A stretch of 64,000 nucleotides of DNA, from positions 7,551,546 through 7,615,545 of the forward strand of contig JAJEKV010000009.1 of NCBI GenBank assembly GCA_021234155.1, in the 5' to 3' direction. The notes under the pieces are model-generated. The model saw only the letters and a program-made list of their open reading frames with translations, was not told the DNA's origin and made no database searches. A program made the position numbers and the translations under genes. Below are positions 56,426-64,000 of the stretch, one piece after another. The stretch is from Isoetes taiwanensis (taxonomy: Eukaryota; Streptophyta; Lycopodiopsida; Isoetales; Isoetaceae). Numbering within the stretch: the stretch's first letter is position 1; each line of letters opens with the position of its first letter.

Positions 56426-59400
56426 CCCGAGAATCTATGAATCATGAATCTATGAATCATGAATCTATGTTTTTGTTTCTAGCATTTTCTTCAAGCCAAT
56501 GTGGTTGTTTAGAACTTGGCGATATCAAACATATGGCAAAGAAATCGTAATCACGTTCCTTGCCTAGGAGTAACAATTTACTTCTTATAGCTGGGCTTTT
56601 CATTTGATTAATTTCAAAACTTAATGAAGTTATGGTCATTAGAAAGAATGGGCTTTCCTTATAAATTAAAGTTTGAAATTGTTCCTTTAAAATGTTTATT
56701 TATTATGCTTGAAGCTTAAATACAACTTTCAAAGTTTTAAAATATTAAGATCGATCAGTTTGTTGCACTAAATATATTAATTTTGATATTAGATTGTATC
56801 CTATGCAATTTTATCATGGCCTAACCTCGCTTGCGCCTCAGTAAGGGCCATTTTGCATCCGATAGATAGTATCTAGGCAAAGGTTAAATATGGGCCAAAC
56901 TCTCCTATGCCAAACCGTAAAATGAAAATACTACAACATGATTTTGCTCATATATCTTAAACATGCAAAATCATGTTAGAGAATTGTTTGGTGTGCAAAA
57001 CTCAGAAAATGAAAATACTACACCATGATTTTGCTCATATATCTTAAACATGCATATAGTTTAATAGTGCACGAATAAAACATTATAAGGTTGATCTTTT
57101 TGTTCAAGATTATGCCATGGAGGAATTTTGCCATGTTATAAGGCATGATATGATTTCATGCATACTTATTCTTTATAAAATTTCTCAAAATATGCTCTCT
57201 TACTACTACACTTTATAATGGTTTCTCAACTTAATTCCATTTTTTATTGCTTTTGTCCGTGTATAAGTTATGAGCTTTTCGCATTACTTGGCCGCATTCC
57301 TTTAGTTGCTCCAATCTGGGCTACTTTAATCTGTGCTTAACCTGACATTAGTTTGTGCCTCACATTTCTTACCATGCAGAAGCGACGTGAATATAGGTAA
57401 TATTATGAATGCTCAAGGAAGGCCCACTTTTAAATATCTCGTGGACATCCCTCCATTCAAAGATGTCAAGAGTTGCAAAGAGTATACATGGACCGGGAGT
57501 ATCAATTTGAGACATATCAAATGTTGATAGATAGTTGGGATTGTGACGTGTATACGTGGACCTCTATTAGAATTCAATTATTTGTTAATAAAGAACTTGT
57601 GTTTTGGACCATGTTCTAAGACTGAGAAGTCATGGAAGAAAACATATTGGTAATTCCAATTTATTTATGTGTGCGGTCAAAGAAATATATCATTCCATCC
57701 AAAGGGACAATTTTGATATTTTGTCTGCTATACCTATCTTCTTCCACGTTTCAATGCTTGTCTTTAACTTGCAAAGATCAGACTGATTTACATGCTCAAG
57801 CTGGTATAACAAAATCCTGGTAAGAATATCCACCCATACCGTTTTGCATCCAATCTGATGTTACAAATGCCAGAGCTATATCATGTTATAGAAGAAGTTG
57901 CAGCAGATGCATGCTATAGAACATAAAACATAAAATTTCTACTAAATGCTTGTTGTCCATCTAGGTCAGAATGTTCTTTAAACCTTCCCAGTTTGAAGAG
58001 CCATGAGAGCTACTTTCATACACATTTTCATGTGAAGAAAAGAATTCTGAGACCTTCGTAACATGGTTCTCGCTTTTATTATAAAGTTTTTGGCAAAGAT
58101 ACATGGTCTGCCAAAGTAGATGTATAAAAACAAAAATTTGCACTTGCTAGTGTTACAAGCTAGTTACCCGAAGGCATATCCATGTCTCACAAAGGACTGG
58201 AACTGAAACTTGAGTCTTCCACGTGAGTCCATACTTTTTTGCACTCGTCAAGCGATCAAAACCACGCCTTTGGCGTAAACACAAGAATTGTTATAGCAAC
58301 ATAGCCTAATGGTGGTACTTGTCTCCCGTTATCTCTTCGATATCTTCCCATAAAAGTGAGAAAAGTAATGCTCCCGGAAGGTCGATACCAATACCAAATA
58401 ACATTAAGACATGAAGTTGTTGTTTGCCAACCCGGCGTAGTATTTTCTTTATTTATTGCAGCAAAGTCATTTATTAGAAATTCTTCGTAGGAAGTGAGAA
58501 AAGCTTCAAAAGAATGGTTTCTCCAGGTCTTGATTTTTCACAATCCCAAACCAAGATAAAACAAACATGATGAAGTTAATAGTCAAGTCTCGTGATACGT
58601 CAAATTGTTGTAAATCTGAATATATAAATTTTAAACATAGTTATTAAATAACTTTGTGGAAACATGCTTTGTTCTTTCTTCCTCAAAATGTTCATTTTGC
58701 CTATCAAGTATGGGTAGCGCTTTTTTTCTGTACCAAGGTCTTTAAGTAAGAAAAAGTTCTCTCCTTGCTGCCATTCTTATCCTATCAATCCCTATCTTAC
58801 TAAACAATTGCCTAACCAGAAAGGTATACTTCCTACCTTTGTGCCAACCTCCTTCTCCACCGCTTGCACATACTCAACAAATATGTCGATTGCTTAGTAT
58901 TGGTCGAAAAATTTTAGGTGCAATCAAGATCCACAGCCAAAGCACGCTTCCCTAAAATGGAACCCGTGAGCTCGACATTTCTTCTCGCTTTGTATTTAAG
59001 GAAGTTAATTTCAAAGATATCCAGAGACTCCCCTTCGGAAAATGGTCCATCAAAATCATAAACTTCTAAATGAGATGGGTCAGAATATGCAATTATTATT
59101 CTCTATTGTTATACATGAAGCAAATGCTAGGGCTTAAGGACCTAATGCTAGTTTTCTTACATTGATTTACTCTACATGTTCTCAGAGGAATGTGGACCCT
59201 ATTCAATAAATAAGAACCATAGATAGGAAATAGGAAATAGCATTAAATAGAAGATAAAAGCATTCAACAAAAACTATGTTCCTAAACTTAGAAGCCCTAA
59301 ATAAGAGATAGGAACAGAAAAATGAAATAGGAAATAGGATTAGCATACAGAACTTTTGCCATAGAACCAACGATAGCGAAAGGAAATAAGAAAGCAGGAA

Positions 59401-60239
59401 TAGCATGTAGAAGTTAGGAATTGCATTACTTAATTCTAACCTCGTGAGAAGCAAATACCGTGAGAAGAATCGCCAGAGAAGTCTCCGTAAAAATTAAAAT
59501 AAGGAATCCAACTTTCAACCGCTTTTTGCACAAAAAATCCTCTCCACGATGGTGAAATCCTTTGCTAGTTCAAATCATGTAGAAGGCCCCGATATGAAGC
59601 AACAAATTCCGATTTGAGAGAGAGGGGCGGTCCCATTACCGCCTCTAGCAAAGAAGCGAGGTCGCAAAGACCAAGAAACGCCATTTTTTTCCCCGCCGGA
59701 AAGTCCTTTGAATTGCCAAAACCAAATCTGAAGAACCGATGCAAATTTTCTAAGTGGCTCACGAACATCACACGCCCTTCCCGTAACCCATGCCCTAACC
59801 GATGCCTTAAACGAAAAAAAAGGGTATCTTTGAAATGCAAACAATCTTGCGGTTTAGATGCCATAACCGCATTACATCGATGCAATGTTGATACCGAATA
59901 GAAGCACTATTCGACGCCATAACCAGCATTATGGTTGCAATGTCGATAACCGATTGCAAAACCAAATCTGAAGAACCGATGCAAATTTTCTAAGTGGCTC
60001 ATTTGAACATCACACGCCCTTCCCAGAACCCATGCCCTAAGATTATGCCCCTATAGGGTATAAGGAAGGGATAAACATGTGCTCAACTCGCCAGAACCCT
60101 GACGGAAGGCGCGGAAGGAAGGGCAGAATCCGAGGTGCAGAAGCCATAGCCAAGTCCGGCGGATAGCGTTTGTGTAGCAGGCTGATAACGGGGCTGGATG
60201 ACCGACCATTTACAGGCAGCAGCCAGTTTTTAGCAGTCA
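56426..60239. other. Foreign DNA inside LTR copy 6
   Basis: This 3.8-kb stretch interrupts the LTR. It begins with a triple ATGAATC repeat (56429-56465). A frame at 57370-57525 (plus) follows TTACCATGCAG, an acceptor-like site, and reads GRPTFKYLVDIPPFKDVKSC; I do not recognise it. Borders are approximate and no terminal repeats were found. GAGGGTTGCCC on the left and GAGGGTTTGCC on the right may be remains of the original LTR junction. Confidence 0.5.
59712..60040. repeat. Direct repeat of about 88 bp, 240 bp apart
   Basis: CAAAACCAAATCTGAAGAAC, CGATGCAAATTTTCTAAGTG and ATCACACGCCCTTCCC recur at 59717 and 59957 with few changes. Between them lie two echoes of GCATTACATCGATGCAATG and GCATTATGGTTGCAATG. 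Confidence 0.9.
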
Positions 60240-61728
60240 TCAGTATATGCTAGGTATATGTCAGCATATACTTGAATATGCCCACATACCCACATAAACG
60301 AGGGTTTGCCCCCCTAGGGGCAACCCAAAAAGGGCTAAAATACCAAATTAGTTAATATTAGCCAATTCGGAGCTGCCACCTGGCCCAAATCGATTGGGCA
60401 AGGGAGAGTTACTAACTTGGGACCCAAATTGGGGTTTTGGACCCCCATTTGCCCCAATTCGAATTGGGGGAGGTTGGTGGAGGAGGAGCTGCTGTTCCAC
60501 CATGTTCCAGCCGGAAGGATGGAGCACCCGAGCGATAGTGGACCTAGCTATGATCCCGGTTAGTACGTAGATAGCTTGGATTCCTAGATAGTCATAGGAC
60601 TGACCCTTGTATGCTCAGAATATAGCTAGGGTTAACCCTTGTATGAATAGATGTATGGTTAATCTCTATTTTATGTTCTATTCGAAGCTATGGATGGATG
60701 GATGTATAGGGATAGCTTCCTTTCTGTTCCTCCTGTGTTGTATGGGTAAAAGGGGGGGTAGAGACCTAAAGGCCCTCTAGAAGTAGAGATGTTCCTAGAT
60801 AGAACCCTTAAAACCCAGTAAATGCGGCCTGTACACAAGAGCCTACCTGGCTGTGGATGCTATGATGTGGTTCAGCACCAGATAACGAGTATGATGGTGA
60901 ATCGGGGGTGGGGTCTTGCCTAGCGCGGTTACAGGACTCCTATAGTGTGCTAGGCTTATAGCCGGTCACTGTGTGTGGGCCGGGTATGGGTCTGACACTC
61001 TCTGGGCCGGAAGGCGTGAGTCGTAGATGGCCGTCCTGGGCTCGAACGGGTTGGTGAGCTGACCTTTAGATTTAGGAGAGTAAGTCGGGTACGGATGCGG
61101 GAGTCGCTGATGCGGCACGTGTTCTCCAGCACACCCAGGGATCCATCATACTCGGGGAGGAGACGCCTCTCTGACCTGCCTCATCGGACCGGGGAGATGT
61201 AACCCGGAGTAGTCCCGAAGGGTGATTCCTTGGGATTGCGTCTCCAGAGGGCTACAAGCACGTCATAGCATGATTCAGCCTATCTGCAAAGTGTGCACAT
61301 GAGGGGCCGATGGAGTGGACTACCCTAGCCATTGTCTTATGCCAGCCAATGCCATGTTATACCTCTGTCTGCTGTTATCTTGAGGCCCTGATCGTCAGTC
61401 ATCCCCATGGAGTCTGAGCCCGGGGTAGAGCCCTTAGTTATGGTGTATTTCCTTTGTTTTGATGATGATGGGCCACCCTTCGTGGTGGTATATTATTTAT
61501 TAGTATTGTTGCTAGGTGCTAACGTGTATGTACGTTTCCGCTATATAGGACCCATAGAAGGCGTGGGACGAATGACACCTCCGTGTCCTTCACCCGGACA
61601 CTTGGCCATCACAAGTGGTCCGAGTCAGACGGAGGGCCTTTCTGTGGTGATGGATTCGCCATGGGAGGGGAATTTCCCGTATTTATACGATGGCAGCATC
61701 GTATGGATTCGGGGAGCGTCACAACGAT

Positions 61729-63640
61729 TGCTGTGCATTAACGAAGATAAGCCCATGCATGATGAATAGTTAATAAAGTGATGAGGCACGCAAAACTAAT
61801 GTCGAGTCTGTTATAGAAAAGCAAGCAACTTCTAACAGAAGATGCAATGCCTGAACCTATGGAAAATGCTCTTTAGATTATTATACATTCGCCCACCTCA
61901 AATTCAGATTTGCATTTTGTAGCTTCCCCAATGTATATAATGCATTGCAAAATTAGCTTCAAAAAACCTCAAACAAAGGTTGATAAAACAAATAACTGGC
62001 TTTCTCTAAGTTCAAATACTATAATATCCCTTTCTATAACATGCACCAGAATGCTTTTAGTAGGATGGATTAGGTAGATTTGATAGTGACTTGGCTGGTA
62101 GAATAGCTACAACTGCACAACAAAGGAATTATGCATTTATACAAAAAACAAAGTCCGGACTTCCAAAGAGCTGACTGATTCACATGGCATCTCTCTATTC
62201 CTGCCTTTCTCTTTGAACAGGAAAAACAGGGGTTCGTGGAAGTGGGTCCTTAAAAGTTCCATAAAATTTGCGCTCTTGGTCAAGTTTCTGAGTTCAGGAG
62301 CCATGGCAGAGAGGACGACATTTTTGATCTAGGTCATGGCATAAAACCTCATGCTTAATAACCGTGGTAAGCACTAACGTGTTGGTTGTTCATAGTCTTT
62401 CAGTTTGTCGTAGTATAGAGCACACTCTTTTTAGTTTACCAGGATCTGATCATTCTATACTACAGAGAAATTTGAAAAGTCGAGAAGGTATATTACAGAG
62501 AAAACTGTGAATCAAATGAAAACGTCTTCAGAAGTTGGAATTTGAGAATAGAGGAGCACAAAAGTGAACCAAAATTTGCATCCTCAAATAACCAGACTCT
62601 CTTCTGAATAGCCTCCTAAATGTCTTGCTAAGTATACAATAGTCTGCATGGCTTGCTTGCTACATCCATCAATTATCATAAGCGGTGGAAGATCATTTTA
62701 TGTGGCCATTGTATCGAACACTTGAGAGGCAATTTGATTGATATCATACATGATATATGACAAAGGAGGCATCAATGTGTTTGGAGGACACATATGACAG
62801 ACAACAACTGTGAAGGGATGGGCACAACCTCTGGAAGCTGAAACATTTTTTGCCAGAATGGCCTATCCATGCATAGAGCATTGTGTAGCCGAAAAGATAT
62901 CTGTAATGGACCATCTCTCATATCCTTTGTTGTGAGACCTCATGTGCATTTTTCGGTAAAGATCCACTATTTTTCTTGCAGCATTATTTTGCAAGGAATT
63001 AAAAAGGTCTTTAGCTGCCTAGAAAAATATGCTAGATATCCCTAAAGAATATGCGTTTTACTTGGAAAGAAGACTAATGCTGCACATATATCTTTACTTT
63101 TGTGCATACTTTTGGATGTTATTGCAACAAGATTACTATCGACATGGCCAAGTGAGCAGAGGAGTCATGACCCGCATTTACGAACATTATGCCAAAGGCT
63201 TGATATACCTTTACAATTAATCACAATTTTTTGTAATGCCTATTGCTGGCTGCCCTAATTTTATTGCCATATTTTGTAGTTATGCTCGGTGGGTCATCAA
63301 TAAAGATCGGTGCTAAGACAGCAGCTGCAAGCTGCTGATATGGATGTGAAGATAAAACTTTGAGACCTTTCATACCAGTGAAGGCAACAAAAAGAGGTGC
63401 TACAGATATGGAAATTTTGAACGTACATTATGTAATATGAATATGGTTCTTGTCCTTCAGTGTTTAGGTATGAAGTGGTCTGCAGTGAGGTGGAGGCCAT
63501 CACCAAGATATAAGTAAATGATCTTTTATGCCGAGAAATAAAGTAGAACCACATATGCTATGAATATGCATATGGTATATGGCAGTGGGAAGTTAAAAGT
63601 ATCCGTGGAAAAACATTCATCTTTTGAGCCTATACATTAT
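61729..63640. other. Non-coding stretch before the PPR fragment
   Basis: No supported gene. The short frames at 63029-63220 (plus) and 63297-63554 (minus) have no recognisable motif. Confidence 0.4.
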
Positions 63641-63958
63641 ACATGAGGTGAGAAGTTTTTGGCAGTAGGGAAATCTATCCATTCCTCCAAATTTGAGAAC
63701 GTTGCCACCCAAATGTTGAAGCTGGCTTTGAATGACGATGTTCTTAGTGCATATGCAAAGGATGGGCACCTAAGCCCAACATGTAAACTTTTGCAGCATA
63801 TGCAACATCAGGAAATAAGACGAACAAATTTTATTTGTGTTCCAAATATATATGCCAGTTTCTCTTCTTTAAAACATGTTAAGTGGACCCATACCATCAA
63901 CCTTAGGACTGTATTTGAGTCTGTGATAAATAAACCTAAAGCTGGAAGCATTCAGTAG
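63641..63958 (+). pseudogene. Pentatricopeptide-repeat (PPR) protein fragment
   Basis: The plus-strand frame reads VGKSIHSS near the start, then DVLSAYAKDGHLSPTCKLLQ, HMQHQEIRRTNFICVPNIYA and SFSSLKHVKWTHTINLRTVF. This follows the PLS-type PPR pattern of YAK-G, a LF-QM block, P-NF-F-C-LNAC-SL and G-W-HT-I. Land plant PPR proteins bind organelle RNA, and this type often serves C-to-U editing. Key repeat residues are altered, the frame lacks an ATG near the start, and it ends at a TAG at 63956. It is a decayed fragment; further repeats were not found upstream. Confidence 0.6.
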
Positions 63959-64000
63959 AGTAATACGCAGTCATTGACATAATCTTTTGAAAAAATTCGA

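Larger units (their letters stand above)
56229..61728 (+). mobile_element. Solo LTR, family L, copy 6, TSD ACGAT, split by about 3.8 kb
   Basis: The 5-bp ACGAT at 56229-56233 and 61724-61728 flanks a sequence starting TGTGACGTTCC (56234) and ending GGGAGCGTCACA (61723). The left part, to about 56425, and the right part, from about 60240, match the order of copy 2. For example, GCCACCTGGCC at 60374 corresponds to 10511, and CTGCAAAGTGTGCACA at 61282 corresponds to 11452. The exact target duplication shows that one LTR inserted and that later DNA was added inside it. Confidence 0.9.

Overview
This window is nuclear DNA of a land plant with a large, transposon-packed genome. The signs are chromodomain Ty3/gypsy elements (chromoviruses), CACTA, Helitron and hAT remnants, L1-type LINE tails, a PPR-like fragment and an OCTOPUS/DUF740 gene. 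The abundance of degraded PPR and LINE sequence would fit a fern or another large-genome lineage, but the sequence alone does not fix the species. Only one gene looks intact and host-encoded: an OCTOPUS-like protein at 17035-18414 (+). Almost everything else is mobile or decayed.

Layout. 1-4657 (+): gag-pol of a chromovirus (element A), broken by five nonsense codons and one frameshift. 4659-9040: possible LTR, a Helitron 3' end, then AT-rich non-coding DNA with short tandem repeats. 9040-11911: LTR family L pieces around a 423-bp foldback and a hAT transposase fragment. 11912-16600: non-coding, with a tRNA-like segment and two tandem duplications. 16610-19080: the OCTOPUS-like gene. 19080-25565: non-coding, with a second Helitron end and exon-like pieces. 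25570-49152 (-): one nested, nearly complete chromovirus (element B) with both LTRs, a primer-binding site and a polypurine tract. 49153-53170: two LINE remnants, one split by a solo LTR. 54856-55893: a two-unit repeat with palindromic ends. 56234-61723: a solo LTR split by about 3.8 kb of foreign DNA. 63640-63958: PPR-like fragment.

Nesting in element B is the centre of interest. Its 5' leader, between the primer-binding site and gag, carries two extra ORF blocks. Each is preceded by the same TATA decamer and by a pair of palindromes 201 bp apart. The first block is split by a retroposed polyadenylated sequence with 15-bp target duplications. That sequence is itself split by an 8.5-kb CACTA transposon (TSD CTA), which contains exons that look like alpha-galactosidase and tryptophanyl-tRNA synthetase, plus a LINE remnant.

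Six copies of LTR family L (TGTGACGTTCC...ACGTCACA) let order and decay be compared. Two solo LTRs have exact 5-bp target duplications (TATCC and ACGAT). Both ends of this LTR carry hairpins whose stems differ between copies but still pair.
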